The notes under the pieces: generated by a model
The model's input: the letters and a program-made list of their open reading frames with translations, nothing else
Database searches by the model: none
What the model was told of the DNA's origin: nothing
NCBI GenBank assembly: GCA_005884155.1
Contig: VAXD01000074.1
Location: 1-17,788, forward strand
DNA from: Actinomycetota bacterium
GTDB taxonomy: Bacteria > Actinomycetota > Thermoleophilia > Gaiellales > Gaiellaceae
Length of the DNA stretch: 17,788 nucleotides
Direction of reading: 5' to 3'
Made by a program: the position numbers and the translations under genes
Shown here: piece by piece, positions 1-6,407 of the stretch
Layout of the letters: each line of letters opens with the position of its first letter
Numbering within the stretch: the stretch's first letter is position 1

Positions 1-212
1 GCTTCGAGGAGAGCCTGAGCTGCGTCGGCGTCTGCGGCTCGTACGAGAATCTCCCGTTGGCCGGCTGCCGTGAAGTCCTCGAGCGGCGAGTCGATCGCCT
101 CAGTGTCGCGGTAGCCGCACTCGATCCCGTTCGAGCGCAGCAAGCCGCACACGATCTCGGCTTCCGGTTCCCCGGAGACCACCTTCACCACGACACTCTC
201 GCCCGGATCCAC
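1..212 (-). CDS. DUF2007-type small protein, C-terminus cut by window edge
   Basis: About 70 codons are visible on the minus strand, from a GTG at 212 to the window edge, where the frame is still open. The translation starts VDPGESVVVKVVSGEPEAE and continues with an alternating strand/helix pattern ending in DADAAQALLE. This matches the layout of the DUF2007 family (putative prokaryotic signal-transducing proteins, often about 70-80 residues), so only a few residues are probably missing. An in-frame TAG lies just upstream at 222-224, which is also the stop of the preceding gene, so GTG 212 is the earliest possible start. It sits 9 bases after the winged-helix gene and is probably co-transcribed with it. 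The biochemical role of the family is not established. Family call is from pattern recognition only. Confidence 0.7.
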   Translation of the reverse strand, partial: MDPGESVVVKVVSGEPEAEIVCGLLRSNGIECGYRDTEAIDSPLEDFTAAGQREILVRAADADAAQALLE

Positions 213-221
213 AGGCGGAGG

Positions 222-1247
222 CTACTCGTTCCAGATCACCTTGATCGGCCGGTCGAGGCCCGGGAGCGGCAGGGCGCCGGCCTCGGCCTCGACTGCCTCG
301 CGCCTTGCGCGTGAGAGACGCGCCCAGGCGTCGACCCGAACGCTGTGCTGCGCACGCCTCCACGTTCCGCGGATCTCGCCGTCGACCAGGAGTGCTCCCG
401 GCCACACGCGGGACGTCCAGAGAAGCTCCTGCTGATCCTTTTGCGGCACCAGCAGTTCGCGGTCCGCTCCCCAAAGAAGGAAGTACGCATCGCCGCTCGG
501 CAGCAGGCGCGTGGGCGCTTCGGTCGCCTCCCCGGCGCGCATCGCCCTCTCGTCCTCCGTGAGCAGCCACTCGTCGCCGAGCGGCGATCGAACGGGCAGT
601 AGCGATCCCTCGAGCGACACGAATGCGTCAGTCGCCGACCGCTGGGAGATCCCGGCCCAGCGGGCGAACCCGTCGGCGGCCGCGGGCCCGAAGACGTGGA
701 GGTAGCGCCGGGCGAGCTCACGCCGCGCCTCGGCCGGGCTGATCTCCGGAGCGGGAACAGACCAGACCTCCGGCGCCCTCGCCCCGCCCCAACGGATCGC
801 GATCGTGCCCGTGGTCGTCGCGTACCTCATCGCGTTGCCGATCCGGAGCGCCTTGCCGAGCTCGCGATCCGTCACCCGCCCGCCGCGGAGGCCTGCGTGG
901 AGTCGCTCCGCCATCTGCTCTGCGCGTAGGCGGCCCTTCTCGTTGTCGGGCAGCCTCGCGAGCGAGAAGAGCGGGAAGTCGGGCTTCGCGACGACGTAGA
1001 CCTGATAGCGAGGTCCCCAGAGCTGGATGAGCGACGGGTCCTCCCACGTCGACGGCTCGACCCCTTCGACCCGCGCGTGCAACGAGAGCAACGCGGCTCT
1101 CGGCCTGCTGTCCTGCAGCCCGGCCGACGCAGCCTGCTGCAGCGACTCCGGGCCCTTCGGCATGCGTTCCTCGAACGCGCCGACTCGCCGCCGGAACGTC
1201 AGAATCTGTCTCCGCGTGAGCTTGAGTCGCGATTTCATTGCGAGCAC
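222..1247 (-). CDS. Winged-helix DNA-binding protein, AlkZ/YcaQ-like (HTH_42) family
   Basis: A 341-residue cytoplasmic protein of the winged-helix DNA-binding family that includes the DNA glycosylases AlkZ and YcaQ, which remove bulky or crosslinked alkylated bases. Family-like stretches are GLQDSRPRAALLSLHARV (residues 43-60), a central WAGISQRSA helix (about 199-207), and a C-terminal part with LLPSGDAYFLLWG and WPGALLVDGEIRGTWRR. In characterised members the active site is a Gln-x-Gln or Gln-x-Asp motif near the N-terminus; here the corresponding spot appears to read Gln45-Asp46-Ser47, so glycosylase activity is doubtful. The GTG at 1247 is the first start; an ATG three codons in (1238) is an equally good choice. 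It is followed by the DUF2007 gene 9 bases away and is divergent from the cupin gene. Family call is firm, function is not. Confidence 0.85.
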   Translation of the reverse strand: MLAMKSRLKLTRRQILTFRRRVGAFEERMPKGPESLQQAASAGLQDSRPRAALLSLHARVEGVEPSTWEDPSLIQLWGPRYQVYVVAKPDFPLFSLARLPDNEKGRLRAEQMAERLHAGLRGGRVTDRELGKALRIGNAMRYATTTGTIAIRWGGARAPEVWSVPAPEISPAEARRELARRYLHVFGPAAADGFARWAGISQRSATDAFVSLEGSLLPVRSPLGDEWLLTEDERAMRAGEATEAPTRLLPSGDAYFLLWGADRELLVPQKDQQELLWTSRVWPGALLVDGEIRGTWRRAQHSVRVDAWARLSRARREAVEAEAGALPLPGLDRPIKVIWNE

Positions 1248-1256
1248 GGAACCCTA

Positions 1257-1820
1257 GTGACCCACGAATCGATTCCAGAGGCCAATCTGACGAGAACCGA
1301 CGCCGGGCTCATCCCGCAGGGCGCGGGCTGGTTCGTCCTCAACGCGCGCGACGTCTCGTGGATCCGGAGCGAGGAGCGCGGGCAGGACACCGACTTCGAA
1401 GGAAGGCAGAACTGGGCCGAGCTCGGGTTCCGCATCCACGTGCTCATGCCCGGCCAGCGGAACGGCATATACCATCGCGAGCGCGGTCAGGAGGACTTCC
1501 TCGTCGTTGCCGGAGAGTGCGTACTCGTGATCGAGGGCCAGGAGCGCCGCCTGAAGGCATGGGACTTTGTCCACTGCCCGCCATGGACGCACCACGTCTT
1601 CGTCGGCGCGGGTGGGGGGCCGTGCGTCATCGTCATGACCGGCAGCCGAGCGGGCGGCTTCGAGGTGGTCTATCCGGTGAGCGAGGTTGCAGCGAAGCAC
1701 GGCGCGAGCGTGCTCGAGGAGACATCGAAGCCGGCCGAGGCCTACGCCCGCTTCGGCCCGGAGGCACGGACTGCGTACCGTGAGGGCTGGCTCCCGGCTA
1801 GTTCCGCAGCCGATACGTGA
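1257..1820 (+). CDS. Cupin domain protein
   Basis: A 187-residue protein starting at GTG 1257; the frame has no other start codon before residue 64, inside the cupin fold, so this start is favoured. It has one cupin beta-barrel: motif 1 around GIYHRERGQEDFLVVAGE (residues 70-87) with His73, Glu75 and Glu79 as likely metal ligands, and motif 2 around DFVHCPPWTHHVFV (103-116) with His112 or His113. No signal peptide or membrane segment is visible, so it is probably cytoplasmic. Cupins of this length are often annotated simply as cupin-domain proteins; the substrate cannot be deduced. It starts 9 bases from the divergent winged-helix gene and its last 23 bases overlap the end of the convergent reductase gene. 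No clear ribosome-binding site is seen. Confidence 0.85.
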   Translation: MTHESIPEANLTRTDAGLIPQGAGWFVLNARDVSWIRSEERGQDTDFEGRQNWAELGFRIHVLMPGQRNGIYHRERGQEDFLVVAGECVLVIEGQERRLKAWDFVHCPPWTHHVFVGAGGGPCVIVMTGSRAGGFEVVYPVSEVAAKHGASVLEETSKPAEAYARFGPEARTAYREGWLPASSAADT

Positions 1821-2355
1821 GCCGCACGAACTGCTCGTCACGCACGACGTCTACGAGCTCGAGATCAGTTGTAGTCAGCCGGCGGGGAAGCAGTGGAGCT
1901 CCGCTTCCGAGCGTCACGGGCGCGATCCCGACGAGGATCTCGTCCAACAGCGTGCGATCCGCGAACTGCCCCACCAGCTCGCCGCCGCCGACTAGCCAAA
2001 TGTTCTTGTCGGCCGCCGCCCGCGTCATCTCCCGATGAACGGGCGCAACGTCACCCTTCACGAAGTGGAGCGCGACTCCTGGAATCGACGGCAGCGTCCT
2101 ATGGGTGAAGACCCAGCACGGGGTGTCGCCGTAGTACGCGTGCCACTTCTCAGGATGATCGAGCAGACGCTCGTGATCGAGCACCCACTCGTAGGTCGTC
2201 GCGCCCATCGCCATCGCGCCGACATCGCCGAAGAAGCGCACGAAGTCCTCTTCTCCCGACGCCCGCTCGACCTCGAAGAGCCAGTCAAGAGAGTTGTCGT
2301 CGTCAGCTATGTAGCCGTCGAGGCTCGTCGCTGTGTAGTACTGCGTTTTCGGCAC
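1798..2355 (-). CDS. Dihydrofolate reductase family protein (RibD C-terminal domain)
   Basis: A 185-residue NADPH-dependent reductase-like protein of the RibD_C/DHFR fold. The N-terminus YYTATSLDGYIADDD is the typical first strand and substrate loop, AMAMGATTYEWVL is the next conserved block, and IWLVGGGELVGQF near residues 134-146 is the glycine-rich cofactor-binding segment; the C-terminal half has PVTLGSGAPLLP. The true RibD deaminase domain is absent, so this is one of the many stand-alone paralogues of unknown substrate. GTG 2355 is chosen because the family normally begins a few residues before the YYTATSLDG strand; a GTG at 2376 would add seven poorly conserved residues. The 3' end overlaps that of the cupin gene on the other strand. 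It is divergent from the EamA gene with 92 bases between. Confidence 0.88.
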   Translation of the reverse strand: MPKTQYYTATSLDGYIADDDNSLDWLFEVERASGEEDFVRFFGDVGAMAMGATTYEWVLDHERLLDHPEKWHAYYGDTPCWVFTHRTLPSIPGVALHFVKGDVAPVHREMTRAAADKNIWLVGGGELVGQFADRTLLDEILVGIAPVTLGSGAPLLPRRLTTTDLELVDVVRDEQFVRLTYRLRN

Positions 2356-2434
2356 ACCTGTAACTCTGCCAGGCACCTCAGGAGACAAGCGACCTGCCTT
2401 GGGCCACCGCCCCTTTCGCCAGAGCCGCGGACGG

Positions 2435-2440
2435 TAGCCT
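2435..2440 (+). promoter_or_regulatory. Candidate -10 hexamer (TAGCCT) of a leaderless promoter for the EamA gene
   Basis: TAGCCT fits the actinobacterial -10 pattern TAnnnT and is followed by 7 bases and then the GTG start at 2448, so transcription would begin at or next to the start codon. No convincing -35 is seen. A GGAG at 2442-2445 lies only two bases from the GTG, too close for a good Shine-Dalgarno site. Confidence 0.35.
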
Positions 2441-2447
2441 CGGAGAC

Positions 2448-3356
2448 GTGTCGCGCTCCTATGTGATCTACATCGGGCTGCTCGCAGCGTTCTGGGGCGC
2501 GTCCTACATGTTCATCAAGGTCGCCGATCGCGCCTTCGAGCCGGCGGCGATGATCCTGATCCGGCTTCTGCTCGCCTCGTTGCTGCTGCTCGTCGTGCTC
2601 GGAATCCAGCGCGGCTGGCGTCGGACGCTCGACGAGATGCGGGGGCTCGGCTGGGAGGGCTTCGCGCTCGGCGTCGTCAACGGCGCGATCCCGTTCACGC
2701 TGATCGCCTGGGGCGAGAAGCACATCGACTCGGGCGTGGCCGCGATCGCGAACGCCTCGATGCCGATCTTCGTCGTCCTGCTCGCGATCCGCTGGAAGCC
2801 GAGCGAGACGGTGCGCGGCTGGCGGCTCGTCGGGTTCCTGGTCGGCCTGGCCGGCGTCGGCGTGCTGGCGGGGATCCACCCGAAGGGCGGGTGGTGGGGC
2901 GTCGCGGGGACGATGGCGGTGGTCGTCGCGTCGGTCTCGTACGCGGTCGGCGCCCTCTGGGGCCAGCGGCTGATCGGGCGGACGAGCGGGCTCGTGCTCT
3001 CGGCGAGCTCGATGATCGGTGGGCTGATCGTGCTGCTGCCGCTCGGGCTATGGCAACTGCCCTCGCACGTGCCCGGCTGGAAGGAGAGCGGCTCGGTCAT
3101 CGCCCTTGCGGTGATCGGCACCGCGGTCGCGCAGATCATTCTCTACCGCGTGCTCCGCTCCGACGGGGCCGCGAAGGTCAGCCTCGTCACGTACCTGCTG
3201 CCGGCGACGGCCCTCTTCTACGGCGTGCTCCTGCTCGGCGAGCCGCTGACTTGGCAGGAGCTGGCCGGCCTCGCGCTGATCCTCGGCGGCGTAGCTCTGG
3301 GCTCGGGAGCGGTGCGGATGCCCCGACGCGAGCCGGTCGCGGCGCCCACGCCGTGA
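2448..3356 (+). CDS. EamA/DMT-superfamily permease
   Basis: A 302-residue integral membrane protein with about ten hydrophobic segments in two repeated halves, the EamA (drug/metabolite transporter) layout. The first half begins IGLLAAFWGASYMFIKVA, with the family's FWG(A/S)xx(M/V) signature, and contains PFTLIAWGEKHIDSGVAAI at the end of the half; the second half repeats it with AQIILYRVL, ATALFYGVLLLGEPLTWQEL and a final LALILGGVALGSG helix. Such proteins export amino acids, metabolites or drugs by proton antiport; the substrate here is unknown. The last codons overlap the acetyltransferase start by four bases (GTGA at 3353-3356), so the two are probably translated together. Confidence 0.92.
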   Translation: MSRSYVIYIGLLAAFWGASYMFIKVADRAFEPAAMILIRLLLASLLLLVVLGIQRGWRRTLDEMRGLGWEGFALGVVNGAIPFTLIAWGEKHIDSGVAAIANASMPIFVVLLAIRWKPSETVRGWRLVGFLVGLAGVGVLAGIHPKGGWWGVAGTMAVVVASVSYAVGALWGQRLIGRTSGLVLSASSMIGGLIVLLPLGLWQLPSHVPGWKESGSVIALAVIGTAVAQIILYRVLRSDGAAKVSLVTYLLPATALFYGVLLLGEPLTWQELAGLALILGGVALGSGAVRMPRREPVAAPTP

Positions 3357-3862
3357 GCGTGACGATCCGGCGCGCGGAGCCACGCGATGCCGACTTCCTG
3401 GTCGAGCTGCTCACGCACGAGGAGGTCGAGCCGTTCCTCGCCGCGATCCGGCCGCGCGATCGCGAGGGGATTCTTGAAGAGATCGAACGCTCGGACGCCG
3501 AGCCCGAGGAGTTCGGCCGCTTCGTGATCGAGGTCAACGGGCAGCCTGCCGGGCTGATGGGGTTCCAGCGCGCGAACCGCCGCTCGAGGATCGCGAACCT
3601 CGGCTCGCTCGCGGTGCACCCCGACTTCCGCGGCAAGCGGCTCGCCGACGAGGCCGCGCGCCTCTTCCAGCGGCACCTGATCTTCGACCTCGGCTTCCAC
3701 CGGCTCCAGCTCGAGATCTACGGCTTCAACGAGCGCGCGCTGCGCCATGCCGAGCGAGCCGGCTTCGTCCGCGAAGGCGTACGCCGAAAGGCGTACGACC
3801 GCCACGGCGAATGGGTCGACGGCGTTATCTACGGCCTCGTGCGCGAGGACCTCGAGCCGTAA
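3353..3862 (+). CDS. GNAT-family N-acetyltransferase (RimJ/RimL-like)
   Basis: A 169-residue GCN5-related acetyltransferase. The core is NLGSLAVHPDFRGKRLADEA (about residues 82-101), the beta4-alpha3 acetyl-CoA pyrophosphate loop; the usual R-G-x-G-x-G/A is changed to R-G-K-R-L-A, which loses the middle glycine. The C-terminal part, LEIYGFNERALRHAERAGFVREG, is the typical asparagine-containing motif B of the RimJ/RimL type that acetylates protein N-termini or small amines. The start GTG at 3353 overlaps the EamA stop codon; a second GTG at 3359 is also possible. No substrate can be assigned. Co-occurrence with an exporter is suggestive of a modify-and-export pair, but this is only inference. 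Confidence 0.9.
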   Translation: MSVTIRRAEPRDADFLVELLTHEEVEPFLAAIRPRDREGILEEIERSDAEPEEFGRFVIEVNGQPAGLMGFQRANRRSRIANLGSLAVHPDFRGKRLADEAARLFQRHLIFDLGFHRLQLEIYGFNERALRHAERAGFVREGVRRKAYDRHGEWVDGVIYGLVREDLEP

Positions 3863-3867
3863 AGAAT
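3862..3867 (+). promoter_or_regulatory. Candidate -10 hexamer (AAGAAT) before the ECF sigma gene
   Basis: AAGAAT matches the minimal nAnnnT form of a -10 element and sits exactly 7 bases before GTG 3875. The hexamer begins on the last base of the preceding gene's TAA stop codon. This supports GTG 3875 as a leaderless start; no -35 is recognisable. Confidence 0.3.
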
Positions 3868-3874
3868 CGAGCCC

Positions 3875-4324
3875 GTGCGCCGCGTCGTACGGGTGATGAT
3901 CGAAGATCTCGAGGAGCTCTACCGCGCCCGCCGGGCTGAGTTTTGCCGGGCTGCTTCCGCGATCGCCGGCGACCGTGGGCTCGGTGAAGACGCCGTTCAG
4001 GAGGCCTTTGCGAAGGCGGTCCGCAAGCGACGCTCGTACCGCGGCCGAGGCTCCCTCGAGGCCTGGGTCTGGCGGATCGTTGTAAACGCAGCCCGCGACG
4101 TGCGCCGTCGCCGCATGCCGGCCGAGGCTGTCGAAGGCCCGTCGCTTCCGCTGGAGCTCCTCACGGACCGGCAGCGGGAAGTGCTCTTCCTTCACTACTA
4201 CGCCGACCTCGACTACACGACCATCGCCGAGGCGCTCGGGATCAGTCCCGGGACCGTCGGCGCGACGCTCTCCACCGCCCGCGGCGTTCTGCGGCGGGCG
4301 CTCGTACCGGAGGTGAAGTCATGA
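3875..4324 (+). CDS. ECF-type RNA polymerase sigma factor
   Basis: A 149-residue sigma-70 family protein with only regions 2 and 4, the ECF layout. Region 2 covers about residues 12-80: LGEDAVQEAFAKAVRKRRSY, then GSLEAWVWRIVVNAARDVRRR with the tryptophan pair that melts the -10. Region 4 covers about 93-143: LTDRQREVLFLHYYADLDYTTIAEALGIS followed by PGTVGATLSTARGVLRRAL, the -35-reading helix-turn-helix. It would direct RNA polymerase to a small stress regulon. GTG 3875 is the first start; GTG 3893 and ATG 3896 are alternatives. Its stop overlaps the next gene's start (ATGA at 4321-4324), the usual arrangement for a sigma factor and its cognate membrane regulator. Confidence 0.92.
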   Translation: MRRVVRVMIEDLEELYRARRAEFCRAASAIAGDRGLGEDAVQEAFAKAVRKRRSYRGRGSLEAWVWRIVVNAARDVRRRRMPAEAVEGPSLPLELLTDRQREVLFLHYYADLDYTTIAEALGISPGTVGATLSTARGVLRRALVPEVKS

Positions 4325-5031
4325 CCGATGCATCGATCGACGAAATCCTCGACGAGTACGTTCCTCCGTTCGCGCCGCGCTCGCAGGGTTGGGAGGACGT
4401 GCTTGGGCGCGCGCGCAGGTCGCGGAGGCGCTACGCGGCGCTTGCCGCGGCGGCCCTTGCGCTCGTGCTCGTGCCGACGGCGGTCTCCTTCGGCGGCCGG
4501 GTCGTCAATATCTTCCAGGGCACGCCTGCACCGCCGGCGGTCTCGTCCAGCTTCGAGGCGAACAACCGCATGGCCGACATGGCGACGCAGCAAGGCTTCG
4601 CCGACAAGTTCCCCCACGCAGATGTGAGTCAGGCGCACGGCGTGCTCGAGGTGCAGACGCCCGACGGGCCTGAGGACCTTTGGGTCGCGCCGGACGATCA
4701 GGGTGGCCATTGCTGGTGGGTCAACTGGGCGAACGACCCGGTCACGGCTGCGGGGCAGTTCGGCTTCGGAGGTTGCGACAACCCCGCCGAGTCATCCGAG
4801 ATCGACGCCGGGACAATCTGGGTCGAGGCTCATCCCACGATGCAGACGCTGTGGGGGCGCGTCTTCGTCCAGGCGGACAGAGCCGTCGTCGAGCTCCAAG
4901 ACGGCTCGTCGTCGACGCTCCAGGTCGTCGAGGGAGGCTTCCTGGCGTCCCTCTCGCGGGACGCGAAAGTCGTGCGCGTGACTGCGTACGACGGCGACCG
5001 GGAAGCCGCAACCTGGGAGGCCCCGCAGTAG
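4321..5031 (+). CDS. Membrane-anchored partner of the ECF sigma factor (putative anti-sigma/sensor), unrecognised family
   Basis: A 236-residue protein with a short N-terminal cytoplasmic part (residues 1-37, ending in the basic RARRSRRRY), one membrane helix (38-57) and an outside domain of about 175 residues. The outside domain carries Cys131 and Cys152, which could form a disulphide, and a tryptophan-rich HCWWVNWAND patch. No His-x3-Cys-x2-Cys zinc-binding anti-sigma motif is present in the cytoplasmic part, which is also short for a classical anti-sigma domain. Translational coupling with the sigma gene through ATGA suggests it controls that factor, or is its sensor, from the membrane. 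I do not recognise the extracellular domain. Confidence is high that this is a gene, low on its role. Confidence 0.75.
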   Translation: MTDASIDEILDEYVPPFAPRSQGWEDVLGRARRSRRRYAALAAAALALVLVPTAVSFGGRVVNIFQGTPAPPAVSSSFEANNRMADMATQQGFADKFPHADVSQAHGVLEVQTPDGPEDLWVAPDDQGGHCWWVNWANDPVTAAGQFGFGGCDNPAESSEIDAGTIWVEAHPTMQTLWGRVFVQADRAVVELQDGSSSTLQVVEGGFLASLSRDAKVVRVTAYDGDREAATWEAPQ

Positions 5032-5034
5032 GCT
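5029..5034 (+). promoter_or_regulatory. Candidate -10 hexamer (TAGGCT) overlapping the preceding stop codon
   Basis: The TAG stop codon of the membrane protein (5029-5031) forms the first half of TAGGCT, a TAnnnT hexamer. Six bases later comes the GTG of the 17-codon ORF at 5041, so a transcript could begin on that start codon. No -35 is evident. Confidence 0.35.
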
Positions 5035-5040
5035 AGGCAC

Positions 5041-5094
5041 GTGTTCGGGAAGCGCTGGGCGCACGGGTACAAGCTCGCGACCTGGCGGAAGTGA
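5041..5094 (+). CDS. 17-codon small ORF coupled to the MFS gene
   Basis: A short frame, GTG to TGA, encoding MFGKRWAHGYKLATWRK (initiator shown as Met). All 16 sense codons after the start end in G or C, as in real genes here and more than expected for spacer DNA. It starts six bases after a possible -10 (leaderless) and its stop overlaps the MFS start (GTGA at 5091-5094), so its translation could deliver ribosomes to the exporter start. The peptide is strongly basic, with two tryptophans, and has no membrane segment. It could be a leader peptide, a small regulator of the exporter, or an accidental frame. I do not recognise it. Confidence 0.45.
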   Translation: MFGKRWAHGYKLATWRK

Positions 5095-6407
5095 AGCGCG
5101 GGCTCTCCGCGCCGCTTACGGCCGCGGTAGCGGTCGCGTTTGCCGACTCCTCGATCGTCGTTCTCGCGCTGCCGGAGCTCTACGGCCGCTTCGACACGAC
5201 GATCGAGGGCGTGTCCTGGGTCGTGACCGCCTACAACCTGGCCGTCGCCGTCACCGCGCTCGCGCTTGTGCTGCTCGTCCACAGGCTCGACACGCGGAGC
5301 GTGCTCGCCGCGGGCCTCGGGCTCTTCCTCGCGGCCTCGATCGCCTGCGCGGCAGCGCAGAGCCTCGGCTTCCTGATCGGCGCCAGGAGCGTCCAGGGAG
5401 TCGGTGCGGCGCTGTTGCTCGCGGCGGCGCTTCCGGTGCTTGGCGCCAGGCGCTGGACCGCCGCCTCGACGTTCGGCCTGGCGGTCGGGCCGGCGCTCGG
5501 CGGGGTCTTGACGCAGGCCTTCGACTGGCGCGCGATCTTCATCGCCCAGGCGCCCGTGGCCGCTTTCGGCCTCGTAGCCGTCGTTCGCGCCCGCGAACAG
5601 GTCTCGGCGGAGGAGGGCTGGCTCGGCTCGCTCACCCGGACGCTGCCCGCCAACGCCTGCCTCGGCCTCGTCTTCGGCGCTCTCGTCGGCGCGCTCTTCC
5701 TCGCCGTGCTGCTTGTGATCAGCGTCTGGGGCTACTCGCCGATCGGCGGTGCGCTGCTCGTCAGCTCGCTGCCCGTCGCGGCGCTGGCGGCGCGTCCGCT
5801 CGAACGCCGGCTCGAGCCGTCCGTCGCCGTGTGCGGCGGCGCCGCGCTGCTCGCGCTCGGCCTGATCGGGCTCGCGCTGCTGCCCTCGGCGAGCGCCGCA
5901 CTCGCCGTCTGGGCGCTCCTCCTCTGCGGCGCCGGCCTCGGTCTCGCGGTGCCGGTCCTTTCGAACGCCACGCTCAACCGCGGGGCGGGGCTCGCCCGGA
6001 GCGGGACCCTCACCGTCGGCGCCCGTCACCTCGGCCTCGTGTTGGCGCTCGCGCTGATCGCACCGCTGCTCGCCTCGCGAGTGCCCGCCGCGGGCGATCG
6101 TGCGCTCCTGCGCGGGACGGCCGTGCTGCTCGACGCGCCGGTCGGGCTCGACAAGAAGGTTCCCGTGGCGCTCGACCTGCGCTCGGCCTTCGCGCGAGCC
6201 CAGGCGGGTGAGACACCCGACCTCGCGCAACCGTTCAACGCTCACGGCGCCCGCCACGACTCGTCCCTCGCGGCAGCGCGCGACAAGCTCGCCGGCGCGA
6301 TCGAGGCGACGATCACCCGTGCCTCGCGACCCGCCTTCTTCCTTTGCGCGAGCTTTGCCGCTCTCGCGCTGCTCTTGGCAGCCGTCTACCGCCGGAGACT
6401 GAGCTGA
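5091..6407 (+). CDS. MFS transporter, DHA2 (EmrB/QacA-like)
   Basis: A 438-residue major facilitator with repeated hydrophobic helices. Motif-like landmarks are FADSSIVVLALPEL in helix 1, VSWVVTAYNLAVAVTALALVL in helix 2, GARSVQGVGAALLLAAALPVL (the RxxQGxGaA antiporter motif) and VGPALGGVLTQAFDWRAIF, all typical of the proton-driven DHA2 drug exporters. The segment between the last two motifs is about 15 residues shorter than usual, and the motif A loop (HRLDTRSVLAAG) is degenerate. A polar loop of about 84 residues (330-413) precedes the last helix. The start GTG overlaps the 17-codon ORF, and the 3' end overlaps the secreted protein gene, making a compact cassette. The substrate is unknown. 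Confidence 0.88.
   Translation: MKRGLSAPLTAAVAVAFADSSIVVLALPELYGRFDTTIEGVSWVVTAYNLAVAVTALALVLLVHRLDTRSVLAAGLGLFLAASIACAAAQSLGFLIGARSVQGVGAALLLAAALPVLGARRWTAASTFGLAVGPALGGVLTQAFDWRAIFIAQAPVAAFGLVAVVRAREQVSAEEGWLGSLTRTLPANACLGLVFGALVGALFLAVLLVISVWGYSPIGGALLVSSLPVAALAARPLERRLEPSVAVCGGAALLALGLIGLALLPSASAALAVWALLLCGAGLGLAVPVLSNATLNRGAGLARSGTLTVGARHLGLVLALALIAPLLASRVPAAGDRALLRGTAVLLDAPVGLDKKVPVALDLRSAFARAQAGETPDLAQPFNAHGARHDSSLAAARDKLAGAIEATITRASRPAFFLCASFAALALLLAAVYRRRLS

Noticed and set aside
3218..4195. 325-codon minus-strand frame opposite the acetyltransferase and sigma gene
   Set aside because: Compositionally biased and without family resemblance; the opposite strand encodes two recognisable proteins over the same bases.
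4830..6257. Long open frame of 475 codons on the minus strand, opposite the MFS gene
   Set aside because: Its translation is almost all Arg, Glu, Gly and Ala with no recognisable fold, the usual mirror of a GC-rich gene; the plus strand carries a clear MFS protein.
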